Of a DNA stretch of 64,000 nucleotides, positions 35,520-45,949 are shown piece by piece (the first letter of the stretch is position 1; each line of letters starts with the position of its first letter). The stretch covers positions 53,758,833-53,822,832 of the forward strand of contig NC_134851.1 in assembly GCF_965363235.1 (NCBI RefSeq), in the 5' to 3' direction. The translations under genes were made by a program, and so were the position numbers. The stretch is from Mytilus galloprovincialis. Lineage: Eukaryota > Mollusca > Bivalvia > Mytilida > Mytilidae. The notes beneath the pieces are model-generated. The model did no database searches. It saw only the letters and a list, made by a program, of their open reading frames with translations, and was not told where the DNA came from.

Positions 35520-38500
35520 TCATTTGTTTTCCAAAAGTTGGGTTCTTTTAGCATGCAATGCATAGATCCAGTCTTTGCAGATTCGTTCTAAGTCTCTCTG
35601 CTGAGGCACAGTTATAAGGTCGTTCCTAGAACAGTCAACCAACAATTCTAGAAGATCCTTATCAGAATCAATTATACTGCAATAGTGGATATGATTATCC
35701 TCTAGTAGGGATTTTAGTCTATCTTGATGAATTTTTCTCACACAATTCAGACTTTCACAGTTGATTAGGAAATGTTTATAATCCTCAGGTCCTACCATGC
35801 ACAATTTGCATTCTGCAGATTTTGTTCCGTCAAATCGGTTGGTAATACTTTGGGTTTTGTAAGTTCCTGTAAGTATCCTGGATTTTATTATCCCTTTGCT
35901 AACATCTCTTTTATTATCTCTGACACTGCTCCAACAGAAGTTTGGTTTTTTAAAGTTCCAGTTGTTTACTTCCATATATTTGAGTGTTGATTTGCTTCTA
36001 GCAGATTCGGTCCATTTGTTTTTCCAGGTTTTGTCTATAACTTCATGAGTCAATCGTTTCCAATTTTTCTCAGGATTTAGTATAATCTCATGTGCGGATG
36101 GAAGATCATAAGATTTGAGAGTTCTGTCCACATTTATATACCAACTATTTGATTTATCATCTTTTGTAGCTAGCTGTCTAATTCCAATTTTACACTCAAT
36201 TGAGTTGGGATCTTTTGATATTCTTAGAAATAGGGAAATGACAGCTTTATGTACGAGTTGCTCAATAGATTCGGCTCCGAGTAAGATATAGATAGCAGCA
36301 TCTGCAGTTCTTTGTGGTAAGGATAGAATTTGTTTAAAAGTTTTTTTCTGAAAAGCTTCTAATTTTTGTATCTCGGTTTTAGTAATGTTGAGAATTTCAA
36401 TTCCATAGAGCATTCTTGGTATAACATAAGTCCGCCATAGTTTATACGATAATAGTGGGTTTATACCATTTATTCCATGTAATCCAGCTCCTAATAGGGA
36501 ATACATTGTAGCTCTTGCAACAGAAATTCTATTCTCTACATTTGGATTATTTTTCTCTTGTCTTTCAATTCCTAAATGTTTAATGTTTTGCTTTTCGTCT
36601 ATTTTTTCATTAAAAAGTTGAAGATTTATATCTTTATTCTTCTTGTTAATCATTAGAATTTCAGTCTTTTTGCTGTTTATCTTTACTCGATCGTTTTTGG
36701 TACAGTTTTCAATGATGCGTAGTTGGGTTGAGGCATCATGTTCTGAGCCAGCACATAGCATTATGTCATCTGCGCACGTTGGGCAACCCACATAATTGGT
36801 TCCAATTTTAATTCCTATGTTTGTGGATTCAAGAGTATCGAGGATATTCTTATTATAGGCCTTGTAAAAATTGGCAGAGAGAATTCCACCTTGTTTGACT
36901 CCCTGCTCATTCGCAAATGTTTCCGAGATATATCCTTGAGATTTAACTTGTGTAGTTGTTTTGTTATATAGTTCCTTAATTAGTAACCATGTAGCTCCAT
37001 TAATTCCTTGATGATATAATTTCCAAAATAGGTGTATATGGTCTACCACGTCAAATGCTTTTTCTGCATCCAGAGTTATTAGAATGAGACACTCGTTTTT
37101 ATCTTTGGCTTCGTTAATTGCTTCAGAGATGAGAAGAGCAATATTAATAGATGATGCACCTTTAGTGAAACCTTTCTGAAGCTTGTTTTGATGTTTATTT
37201 AGTGTACCCTCGATTCTAGCTCTAATACAAAGCTCCAAAATCTTACAAATGATGGAAATGACTGTGATGCCTCTATAGTTGGATGGTATAGTAGGGTCTT
37301 TGTCCTTTTTGTGGACAGGGGTCAGCAGACCTTTTTTGATGACTTCAGGAACATGCTTTGTATAGAATATATTGTTAATTAAGGTAACTAGGAATTCAGT
37401 CAACTCTGTTCCACCATAAATTAGATGTTCTGCAGTTAACCCTTCTACATCCCCAGCCTTTTTTCTTTTTAATATTGAAATACGCTTGGTGATTTCTGTT
37501 GAGGTAACAGGTTGAATTGTTATTTCTTGGTTTTCACAGATGTTGACAATGGTTTCCATGTCTAGCTTGACAAGATTATCATGACCAATGTTGAAGTTAG
37601 GATTTGAATTGGTTTTGGCTAATTTTTCAAAGTGATCTTTGAAGACATTATTTATCTCGTTTGGAGTTGATGCTTCTTTTTCTTCAGTTCTAAGGGTGTG
37701 CGTGAACTGAGAAGAAGAAGACCGTTGAGTTTTAATAAGTCGAAAAAATAGATCCTTGTCCCTATCTGAAGCCATCATAATTTCTTCATGTAGTTTAATT
37801 CTTTTGTCAGCCGTTTGTTGCCTTTGTATTGATCTGACGGAACGTTTCGTCTCTAGTCTCTTCAAGTTGTAGATATTATTTTTCGAAGGAGGTGAACCAA
37901 CCTTTTTCCACAGATAAAATGCCTTTTTTGACAGACCCACAGCTTTAGCAAGTTGTGGAGACCAGCTGATCTTCTTTTTTCTACTAAATTTGGATTTCCT
38001 ACGGGGATAGCTCAAATTTAAAGCGTTAGTAAGACCAGAAATTAGCTGGTTTGTAGCTTGTTCAATACCGTAAGGTGTTCTCATGTTCAGATACTTTCTA
38101 TCTTTTAGTTCCTCCTTCAAATTTTGTTCATAACTTGTTTTGTCAACCTTTTCCCAATTAATCTTAGTTACAATATCTCCATTCAGTTGTTTTTGAGCGG
38201 TCCGTAATCTAATAGAAAATTCAGCGGAGACGGGATAATGGTCTGATGTGTTGTGGCCTTCTCTTAAGATTTTCACCTGCATATATTCAGTTGACTCGTC
38301 ATCATTCTCTCTAGATTTTGTTAGAATGTAGTCTATCTGTGATTTTGAATCACCTTGATGGTATGTATGGTCTATAGGGTAGTTAGATGGTAGCTCTATT
38401 TGATTTTCCTTACAGAAGTTTTTAAACAGTTCATCTTGAGTGTCCTTGTATTGTCTATGGAATGAAGCATTAAAATCGCCGGCGATAATAATTGAATGAG

Positions 38501-39071
38501 TTCTTTGATATTTTAGTAGTAATTCTTTTAAGATGTCCAAAGCTGCTCTATAAGCATCATGACCTTTGTCGGTACCTCTTGAGGGGAGATATACATTTAT
38601 AAGACATATTGGGTCTTTTGTGGTTGAAATTTCGATAGCCTGGATTCTGTTATCTCCATCAGGAAGTTGAGAAAACATAGTTGACATGGATTTTCTATAC
38701 AAAATTGCAATACCTCCATGGCCTCTTGGTCTACTGATTGGAGATAAGGGTTCATTATCATCAATTTGTCTCGAAAAAGTTATAAAATCTGAATGATGTT
38801 GTTTCAATAATTCTTTTTCATAATTAAAAAGCCAATGTTCTTGTATCAGTACAATATCATGTTTATCAAGAATTTCATCAAAGTAGTTTTTATTGGAATT
38901 AAAGCCTTTAATGTTGAAAGAGACAATTCGGAGCGGACTTGATTTTCCTAAGGTTATATCATTCTTGTCACAGGGGCTGCTATATCTGGGTCCAGGAGGA
39001 ATGTTTGACCTTTGTCTAAAAAAGGATTGTATATGTGTTGAACATTCTTGTTTGGTGGCAATCCTACTGTG
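35520..39071 (-). CDS. LINE ORF2: apurinic-type endonuclease plus reverse transcriptase
   Basis: The frame is open from just after a TGA (39074-39072) to the stop at 35520, about 1183 codons. Residue numbers below count from the TTG codon at 38807. The endonuclease begins upstream of that codon (IVSFNIKGFNSN, then LIQEHWLF) and continues with AGDFNAS (109-115), QIDYIL and SDHYP (188-192). The reverse transcriptase has KKDKDPTIPSNYRGIT (about 500-515), the catalytic TLDAEKAFD (579-587), QGVKQGG and CADD (678-681) where many LINEs have YADD. A C-terminal C-x2-C-x8-H-x4-C finger spans 1000-1017. The protein nicks target DNA and primes reverse transcription there. The first in-frame ATG is at residue 41 of this numbering, inside the endonuclease, so initiation must differ. 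The clade is not assigned. Confidence 0.9.
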   Translation of the reverse strand, partial: HSRIATKQECSTHIQSFFRQRSNIPPGPRYSSPCDKNDITLGKSSPLRIVSFNIKGFNSNKNYFDEILDKHDIVLIQEHWLFNYEKELLKQHHSDFITFSRQIDDNEPLSPISRPRGHGGIAILYRKSMSTMFSQLPDGDNRIQAIEISTTKDPICLINVYLPSRGTDKGHDAYRAALDILKELLLKYQRTHSIIIAGDFNASFHRQYKDTQDELFKNFCKENQIELPSNYPIDHTYHQGDSKSQIDYILTKSRENDDESTEYMQVKILREGHNTSDHYPVSAEFSIRLRTAQKQLNGDIVTKINWEKVDKTSYEQNLKEELKDRKYLNMRTPYGIEQATNQLISGLTNALNLSYPRRKSKFSRKKKISWSPQLAKAVGLSKKAFYLWKKVGSPPSKNNIYNLKRLETKRSVRSIQRQQTADKRIKLHEEIMMASDRDKDLFFRLIKTQRSSSSQFTHTLRTEEKEASTPNEINNVFKDHFEKLAKTNSNPNFNIGHDNLVKLDMETIVNICENQEITIQPVTSTEITKRISILKRKKAGDVEGLTAEHLIYGGTELTEFLVTLINNIFYTKHVPEVIKKGLLTPVHKKDKDPTIPSNYRGITVISIICKILELCIRARIEGTLNKHQNKLQKGFTKGASSINIALLISEAINEAKDKNECLILITLDAEKAFDVVDHIHLFWKLYHQGINGATWLLIKELYNKTTTQVKSQGYISETFANEQGVKQGGILSANFYKAYNKNILDTLESTNIGIKIGTNYVGCPTCADDIMLCAGSEHDASTQLRIIENCTKNDRVKINSKKTEILMINKKNKDINLQLFNEKIDEKQNIKHLGIERQEKNNPNVENRISVARATMYSLLGAGLHGINGINPLLSYKLWRTYVIPRMLYGIEILNITKTEIQKLEAFQKKTFKQILSLPQRTADAAIYILLGAESIEQLVHKAVISLFLRISKDPNSIECKIGIRQLATKDDKSNSWYINVDRTLKSYDLPSAHEIILNPEKNWKRLTHEVIDKTWKNKWTESARSKSTLKYMEVNNWNFKKPNFCWSSVRDNKRDVSKGIIKSRILTGTYKTQSITNRFDGTKSAECKLCMVGPEDYKHFLINCESLNCVRKIHQDRLKSLLEDNHIHYCSIIDSDKDLLELLVDCSRNDLITVPQQRDLERICKDWIYALHAKRTQLLENK

Positions 39072-39094
39072 TCAGAACAATTTTCTGATATCAT
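38954..39094 (-). CDS. Small frame overlapping LINE ORF2 (possible ORF1 end)
   Basis: 46 codons from ATG at 39094 to TAA at 38954, containing NVQHIYNPFLDKGQTFLLDP. The same frame is open further upstream, as expected if it is the end of a longer ORF1 lost by 5' truncation. It overlaps the ORF2 frame for over 100 bp, and a -1 shift would lead from it into ORF2. No domain is recognised. Confidence 0.4.
   Translation of the reverse strand: MISENCSDTVGLPPNKNVQHIYNPFLDKGQTFLLDPDIAAPVTRMI
39017..39023 (-). promoter_or_regulatory. Candidate -1 frameshift heptamer T TTT TTA
   Basis: In the zero frame of the small ORF the codons are CCT TTT TTA, giving the X XXY YYZ heptamer. A -1 slip there continues in the endonuclease frame. 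No strong downstream stem is obvious by eye (only a GGTC...GACC pair). T-runs are common in this DNA, so chance is possible. Confidence 0.35.
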
Positions 39095-39497
39095 TGTCTC
39101 ACTCCTTTGTTCAACAGCAAAACAGTTTTTACTATTATCGTAAAATGCGGATTTTTGTCATATCTGGTCCGATTCCGATCAGTAGCTTCCACTAAAATAT
39201 TAAATGGCCGCCGAAAGCAATGAAAAATACGAAAATAAAACAATGTTTGCCAAAAGATTGGGAATGAATATGGCGTTTTTAATGCATTGAACATAAACTT
39301 AAGCCAATTATGCCAATAATATATATAACCTCCTTGGTAGAAAGAACTTTTAGTGTGCGAGTGAATGTGATAATTATTGACGTGACGTATTTAAAAGGGG
39401 ACTGATAAAAAATGTGTTGAGGTACCAAGTTCAAATGAATAGAAATAGAAATAATTTGGAAAAAAACTTTTTACGAAAAATTATTGATGTGATACAT

Positions 39498-40180
39498 ATA
39501 AAAAAGAAGAGGTGGTATGATTGCCAATGAGACAACTTTCTACAAGAGACTAAATGACACAGAAATTAACAGCTATAGGTCACCGTACGGCCATCAACAA
39601 TTAGCAAATCCAATACCGCATTGTCAGCTATAAAAGTCCCAGACAATTCTAACGAGAAAACAAACGGCCTAATTTATGTACAAAAAATGAACGAAAAACA
39701 AATATGTAATACATCAACAAACGACAACCACTGAATTACAAACTACTGACTTCGGACAGGCACATACATACATATTGTGGCGGGGTTAAACATATAAGCG
39801 GGATCCCAGCCCTCGACCTAACCTGGGACAGTTGTGTAATAGAAGCACAAACTTTAAAAATCAGCTGAAAAAGGCTTAATTCATCAGATGGATACAAACA
39901 GAAATACTACACAGAGTGGACGTGGTAGGGTACTTGTACATCCCGACAACAAAAAGACACTAAGTACAGATCTGAGAGTACTTGCAGTCAGTTACTGACA
40001 GCCAGTTCAAAGCCACTAACAACTAATAATAAAAAAAAAATAGGCAACTAAGACTCAATTCTCAATCCGTACACATCCAACATCCAATGGATTTAGTTTA
40101 AAGACGTCATAAACAGTCAGAGAAAAACATGACCTTGTGCAATTCCAAGATACAGGTATCAACATGTTGTAGATCCATGA
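39498..40180 (+). repeat. Dispersed repeat, ATTGCCAATGAGACAACT family, long copy
   Basis: Begins AAAAAGAAGAGGTGGTATGA and TTGCCAATGAGACAACTTTC, continues with TATAGGTCACCGTACGGCCA and ATAAGCGGGATCCCAGCCCT. This is the longest copy of a family found in pieces at 14.2, 21.2, 27.4, 28.6, 29.1, 47.1 and 55.1-55.6 kb. I remember it as abundant in mussel genomes. Confidence 0.8.
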
Positions 40181-40628
40181 ATATGCATATGTATAAAACA
40201 ATAATGTTTAGTTTGCTTTCAATTTATTGATAACAGAAACAATATTAATACCAATAAAAACAATATTCAAAGATCTAATTAGAGTGTTGAATTGGTAACC
40301 TTTTATAATAAGTTTATTTAAAGGATCGATAAGCTTACCAGGATCTTTTCTGAATTTCGGGGCACGTACGGTAAACATGTTTCTGCTGTAAAAATTAGAA
40401 TGTGCTATCCCGTTTGAAATAAGTTTCTACAGGTACAACTAAGCTTCAAAACCAAATCTTTATATCTATGGAAGAATTTAGTAATTTGGTTTAAAGTGAT
40501 TTGTGGTAACGAAATCCCAGTATTGATTTCTTACAACATGTACTCTGTTCTTTAAAATATTTAATTCTTCGATCAACATAAAAAAAACATGCATGAAGAC
40601 TATGTAAAAAAACGTTCAATTGATTGAT

Positions 40629-42026
40629 TTACAATTCATCCTTCTTTGGGGCAAATTCGTCTACTGTTATGGCTTTGTCCTTATTTTTGTCATAGGAATC
40701 AAAGAAAGATTGTACAATCCGTTTGAAGTCGTCAGAATCTGGCTCCATACCAAGTCCTTTTGTCTGCAAGTACTTTGATACCTGCAATGTAAAAATAAAG
40801 GTCAGGTTACAAGAAATGACATATCAACACTTCCAGCATTTACACGACATATTAACAATAACAACATGGTCACGACATATCACAACATCAAGCTTATTCC
40901 TGACATAGCACACTTCTAGCATACAACATATCAACACTTCCAGTATTGCCACGACATATCAATAGCAACAACAAAGTCACGACACATCACAACATCCAGC
41001 ATATTTCTGACATATCACACAACTAGCATACGACATATAAATACATTCAGCATATGTTATATGAACACTTCTAGCATACGGAATATCCACACTTCCAGCA
41101 TAGTCCTGACATATTTACACTTACAGCCTACAGCCTATCAATAATTTAAGCATAGTAATTACATATAAACACATCAAGCATGCGACATATCGAAACTTCT
41201 AGCATACAACATATCAAAACATTCAGAATACGCCCCGCAATATCAACACTTCTAGCAAACTACATATCAACACTTCTAGCATACGACATATAATATCAAC
41301 ACTTTCAAAATATTAATGACACATCAACGCTTCCACCAACCGGCATACATGTATTATCACTTCTAGCATACGACATATCAAATCTCTCAGATATATATCA
41401 AAAAGTCCAGTACACGAATTAGCGTAAGCATAAAAGTTTCTAGTTAAAGTAAATGGATTTGGGTTTTGTTTTTTTGTCGCTTTTATTTACCAAGCTCAAC
41501 GTGCAAAAAAAGGTAGACAACTTTGGGTGGATTATCAAAAATTGACACGTCTTGACGACATCAATTAGACATGTTTTTGCGAAACTTGCATTTTTGGCCA
41601 AGGTGAAGGTGTGCTAAACACGATTCGTCTGGGAGTTGATGGAACGTCTGAGAAAAAGCACAAGTTCGAGAGTATATATACTTATTAAACATCAAATATA
41701 CTCAAACGAAACAAAGTGATTATTGATGCTTCAATTGTATGTCAAATATATGATAACCCCCTTTTAAAATGTCAATTTTTATTTAAAAGATTTTATTTTT
41801 TAACATATTCCGTCGTTGAAAGATTTGCTTTCAGATAACATCAGAGAGACAATGGCCTGATATTGAAATAAAGTCTCACCTCTTTCTTTGTTACTTTATT
41901 ATTCCCATTTGTATCCATGTCTTTAAACACTTGTTCTAAATTTGCAGCTTCAGCATTTTCTTCGGCATAGTTTAAACATGTTAAATGACATAAAAACAAA
42001 ACAATTACTAATAGCTTCATATACAT
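40629..42026 (-). CDS. Small ER-lumen EF-hand protein with C-terminal KDEL, two exons
   Basis: Exon 1 (42026-41880) joins exon 2 (40781-40629) at GAG|GTGAGA and TTACATTGCAG|GTA in phase 0, giving 99 residues. Residues 1 to about 20 are a signal peptide (MYMKLLVIVLFLCHLTCLNY). Two EF-hand loops follow: DTNGNNKVTKKE, split from its exit helix by the intron, and DKNKDKAITVDE. The protein ends KKDEL and stop, the ER-retrieval signal, so a luminal calcium-binding role in the endoplasmic reticulum is likely. The start is the first in-frame ATG, with A at -3; a second Met two codons later is also possible. It resembles the EF-hand tail of FKBP-type ER proteins without a catalytic domain, but I do not assign an orthologue. 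It is short for a complete EF-hand chaperone partner; extra 5' exons cannot be excluded. Confidence 0.82.
40816..41400 (-). repeat. Degenerate minisatellite in the EF-hand gene intron
   Basis: Over twenty diverged copies of a ~23-25 bp unit such as CGACATATCAACACTTCTAG plus CAT fill the central intron. Copies vary in length and sequence, so the array is old. Confidence 0.8.
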
Positions 42027-42401
42027 TTTGCTTGTAGGCTCATGGGGTGATTGTTCAATACGGTATGTGAAAAGAGACACGTGTTTTACGATAATATATG
42101 TAATGTTAATCAGGACAACTATTCTAAAGTTTTTCTTATCATTAAGTATGCCAGTTATTGTCGATCATAATTTTATCTAATAAATCAATTGGAACAACCA
42201 TACACAAATCGAGTGTATGACATTTGCGCCGATTTTAAAAAGTTTCGATCTTTCATTTGTGCCGATTTGACCTTTTTTTATTTGCACTGATTGTAAATTA
42301 TACTGGAATATCATGTTTAACGTATGTCATGAATTGTCAATGATAACTTTGTAAAAATGTTGTCACCAGGAAATAAATTGTGGTCGTTTTCATCGGACTC
42401 C

Positions 42402-42769
42402 GAACTGGTGAAAGTAGATCCAGTCTGTTGGGCTAATCATAGAGTATGAACTGGTGAAGGTAGATCCAGTCTGTTGGGCTAAGCATAGAGTATGAACTGG
42501 TGAAGGTAGATCCAGTCTGTTGGGCTAAGCATAGAGTATGAACTGGTGAAGGTAGATCCAGTCTGTTGGGCTAAGCATAGAGTATGAACTGGTGAAGGTA
42601 GATCCAGTCTGTTGGGCTAAGCATAGAGTATGAACTGGTGAAGGTAGATCCAGTCTGTTGGGCTAAGAATAGAGTATGAACTGGTGAAGGTAGATCCAGT
42701 CTGTTGGGCTAAGCATAGAGTATGAACTGGTGAAGGTAGATCCAGTCTGTTGGGCTAAGCATAGAGTAT
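42402..42769. repeat. 46-bp tandem array, 8 copies
   Basis: GAACTGGTGAAGGTAGATCC plus CAGTCTGTTGGGCTAAGCAT and AGAGTAT repeats every 46 bp from 42402. Inner copies are nearly identical and the first differs at a few sites. It lies about 375 bp upstream of the EF-hand start codon. Confidence 0.97.
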
Positions 42770-43539
42770 AAAGACAACCAAGTTACTGGTAAATAGCCGA
42801 CCGAATCGAAATGTTTGAATTTCGGTATCATTGACAAAAAATAAATATTTTTTCATATGCATGTGCCAAGCATCATAGTAGAGTCGTTATCTCGTTAAAT
42901 TATATTGTAGTACCGGTATTTTTTTTTTTTTTTAAGTTTTCAACACAATAGTAGAAAGCTAGTGTGATTGCTTGTATTCGTTTTCATAAAAAATGACAAG
43001 TTTATCACTGCCAATGGCAGATCATAATACTATAAGTACTTAGTTATGTAGAGAACGGTTTATCAGTAATTAAATATTTTAGATAGATATCATGTTTATT
43101 CCAACATTCCTTTTTGTAGGACTATAGTAAAAGGTTGTGATCACTCATCTCCCCCTTAATCTGAGTTAGTGGTGTAGCAACATATTGAAGAACATTTAAA
43201 AGTTGTGAAGATCATTCGGAAAGAGCTCTTACCATCAATTCTGCACAAAAACAAATAGCAAGAAGACACAGAATACAAGTAAGGAGAGGTTAATACAAAC
43301 TTGTCCAAAGTCCAATTTCCTAAATAAAACACCAATCCGTATATGAATAAATCAATCACATTATTGACAGATATTCTTTCTTCTAATTCCCTCTATTACT
43401 AATAGGTCACTGAGAATGTTTTTCGTAAGGTTTGTCCCTTAAGCCACACAAATCGTCGAAAAGCTACTTTTCTGATTGGGGAAATTGCTGTAATTGTGTT
43501 TCTGCGTTTATTGTAATGGTTTCCCTATTTGTTATTATG
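42770..43539. other. No gene seen
   Basis: AT-rich; a T-run near 42920. No supported frame. Confidence 0.55.
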
Positions 43540-44180
43540 CTTAACTTAAACTGACAACGCCATGGCTAAAAATGAAAAAGACAAATGGACAAACAATAGT
43601 ACACATGACACAACATAGAAATCTAAATAATAAACAACACGAACCCCACCAAAAACTAGGGGTGATCACAGGTGCTCCGGAAGGGCAAGAAAGATCCTGC
43701 TCCACATGTGGCACCCGTCGTGTTGCTTATGTGATAACAAATCCGGTAAATAGTCTAATTCGGTAGGTCACATTCATGAAAGGGAAGGGGATTGTTGTTA
43801 CGACGTAAGGAACATATCCGATATCATTTGTGAAACGGTTATTCCATAACAGTCAACCAACTCGTGATGGCGTCCGTAAAATTTACGAAAAGATGATTTC
43901 AACTTCACCATTTGGAGCTCTTGGTTTAATAGCTTCCTTGTGAGCAGCAACCTTCTATCAAGAAAATCATGATGGGAATATCGTATCAATTGGGAGATAT
44001 ATACCCCGTATACAAGTGCTGCTGGAATGTTGCTACTTAGAAATGGAAAGTTCACAATTGGAAAGCTGAAATCATGTCTTTTGTCGTAAAGTTTTGTTTT
44101 CAACCGACTCTCGTTGTCAATTTCTAGATGTAAGTCAAGATATGAGGCCGACACTGTAAAGCATTTTACGTGTACGATTG
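43540..44180 (-). pseudogene. C-terminal fragment of a bivalve reverse-transcriptase element
   Basis: The frame ending at 43798 includes SASYLDLHLEIDNESRLKTK, SNIPAALVYGVYISQLIRYS, DRRLLLTRKLLNQ and SSFRKFYGRHHELVDCYG. I recognise this as the C-terminal part of an RT-bearing mobile-element protein abundant in bivalves; the RT catalytic core is missing. Past the stop the typical 3' region continues to about 43540 (CATGGCGTTGTCAG on the minus strand). The class (Penelope-like or other) is not certain. The homology starts abruptly near 44165, so the copy is 5'-truncated. Confidence 0.7.
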
Positions 44181-44770
44181 ATTTTAACATCTTTTTTAAA
44201 TAATGTTTTTTTAAAAGGACTGAGATGATCGTCTGGGGAGAGTGACTTAACTAAATCATGGCCCACTGAACCAAATGGTACTAAAAGCTCCTGATATGAC
44301 CACGATACTAACGATCGTACATAGGCTGTATAGCCAGTTAAGGTCGTTAAACACTTCCATCATGTGACAATGTTCAGGCTGATATCCAGTTGAAATTAAA
44401 CAAAACAAATTACTCTTTAAAAAAGAAGGTAAAAATAACCAAGTGGCTATATAGGTATTGTTTTCATCTGTTTCTATTTTTTTAAAGTTCAATTTAAGTT
44501 GCATGTGTTATATTGAGTCTACAGTAATAAGTCTTCAACCTCTGAATTATGTTAGAGATTTTAGTCTTTCCTTTCTAAGAGATAAATTGACAGCGTTTTA
44601 CGATTGGTAAAAACCAGAGTTTGCACAATGCATTGAGAGATAATTTATTTGTAGTAGAATCATGATTGATCTTTGTTTTAAGTTTTGCCTATGTCTATGC
44701 AGATTTATCAACAGCGTCTAATATATAATGATTAGTTTAAACATATTTATTTATAGTGGATTGGGAAACA
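44181..44770. other. No gene seen
   Basis: The 82-codon minus frame at 44256-44504 may be a further scrap of mobile-element sequence, but I cannot identify it. Confidence 0.45.
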
Positions 44771-44774
44771 AGTT

Positions 44775-45066
44775 TTGCAACTTATATTAATCCCTTTCCA
44801 CTTTGCGGGTGCATTAGCCTACTCTTTTTCGAAATCTACAAGGGTGTCTTTAACGTGCAAGAGATATGGCTCTCTCTTAACACGGGTCAGCCATTTATGG
44901 TCCCCTTCCGACGGACTATCATCGTTTCCTCAAGACCATACTCGCAGATGGTGTCAAGGGAGAGCCGAAAATTAAGTTCCTGAAATTTTCATCCAAACGG
45001 GAATCGAACCAGGAACCTTAATTTGTGTAAGTAGTCCGATGCACTAAACACTACACCACGGCTCTC
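44775..45066 (-). mobile_element. tRNA-derived SINE (mollusc type)
   Basis: The minus-strand head carries an A-box-like TGGTGTAGTGTTT (45058-45046) and a B box GGTTCGATTCC (45010-45000) at tRNA-like spacing, then a body with CCGTCGGAAGGGGACC and TTTCGAAAAAGAGTAGGCTA, which I remember as the conserved central part of widespread molluscan SINEs. It is transcribed by RNA polymerase III if active. It has no intact cloverleaf as a functional tRNA. Confidence 0.8.
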
Positions 45067-45552
45067 TATGATTAGTTATTTATAAAATCATACAATCCGT
45101 AAAACTGAATTTCACAAAATTAGAAAAAAATATATATAACACTAAATCAAATCTAACACGGTAAATTCTTAGTCTATTTAACATTTTACATAAGTGTTAT
45201 GTAAATTACCCCTTTCATTGTATCAGACACACTTAGTCATGATGTTAAGTGGAATTTTAATAACAGTAGCTGAAATTTTATCAGTCAAAAGTATTACAAA
45301 TATTTTGGAGAATGCAGCGTATTAATGCTTTCAACTAGAAATTGCACTTGTTTATTCCGTTCAAAATACTGACTTAGCTTACATTTAATACTTCGTGAGG
45401 GTTCAAGAAAGGTTTAATTACTTATTCTAAAATAAACGTTACATTTATCAATACTAATTATTTTCTGTTAAGCAGTATGCCATGTACATAACTGCTATCC
45501 AATTGTCTTCCCTGTCTTTACCTTGTACTGGTTCCGATAGTAGATTATTTAG
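45067..45552. other. No gene seen
   Basis: AT-rich sequence without features. Confidence 0.55.
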
Positions 45553-45656
45553 TTACACTGCATGCTAGTGGCCTAAGACAGGGTCAGTAAATTACATAAA
45601 GGGCGTAATTTACTGACCCTGTATATATCGCATTAGGTCACTAGCACACTGTGTAA
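45553..45656. repeat. Palindromic hairpin element
   Basis: TTACACTGCATGCTAGTG...CAGGGTCAGTAAATTAC pairs with GTAATTTACTGACCCTG...CACTAGCACACTGTGTAA around a 9-nt loop. The right arm has a few extra bases. Confidence 0.92.
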
Positions 45657-45949
45657 TAAATTTAATTTACCGACTGTTATGACATGAAGAAATACGACGC
45701 TGTCGTAAAATTATAGAAAAAACAAAACCAGTTGTTGTTATATAGTGATTAAACTCATTTTTTTAATAATTCATGCCTCATTCACATAAGATATTAAATC
45801 TGTCACCGGCAAACGTAAGTTTAAACCAATGAGTTTTTATATTGAAATTGACAATAGGTCTCATGATGCTATACCATGAATTCATTTCTTTAAAACTATG
45901 GGATTTTTTTACGACGTAATTTACTTCTGTTATTCAAATTTGTGAATTA

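Larger units (their letters stand above)
34901..39160 (-). mobile_element. Non-LTR retrotransposon (LINE), coding region intact
   Basis: The element is on the minus strand. It has a small upstream frame, a long endonuclease/reverse transcriptase frame ending at 35520, a 3' untranslated region of about 590 bp and a 3' tail of GAA repeats. The 5' limit is uncertain; no full-length ORF1 is seen, so it may be 5'-truncated. No target duplication was identified. Confidence 0.85.

Noticed and set aside
41880..42080. Longer start for the EF-hand protein
   Set aside because: The upstream start codon is GTG, and the signal peptide fits the ATG at 42026.
42402..42769. CRISPR-like regular array
   Set aside because: The units are contiguous tandem copies with no unique spacers, in eukaryotic DNA.
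44990..45066. Functional tRNA gene
   Set aside because: A and B boxes are present but the sequence runs into a SINE body and does not form a clean acceptor stem.
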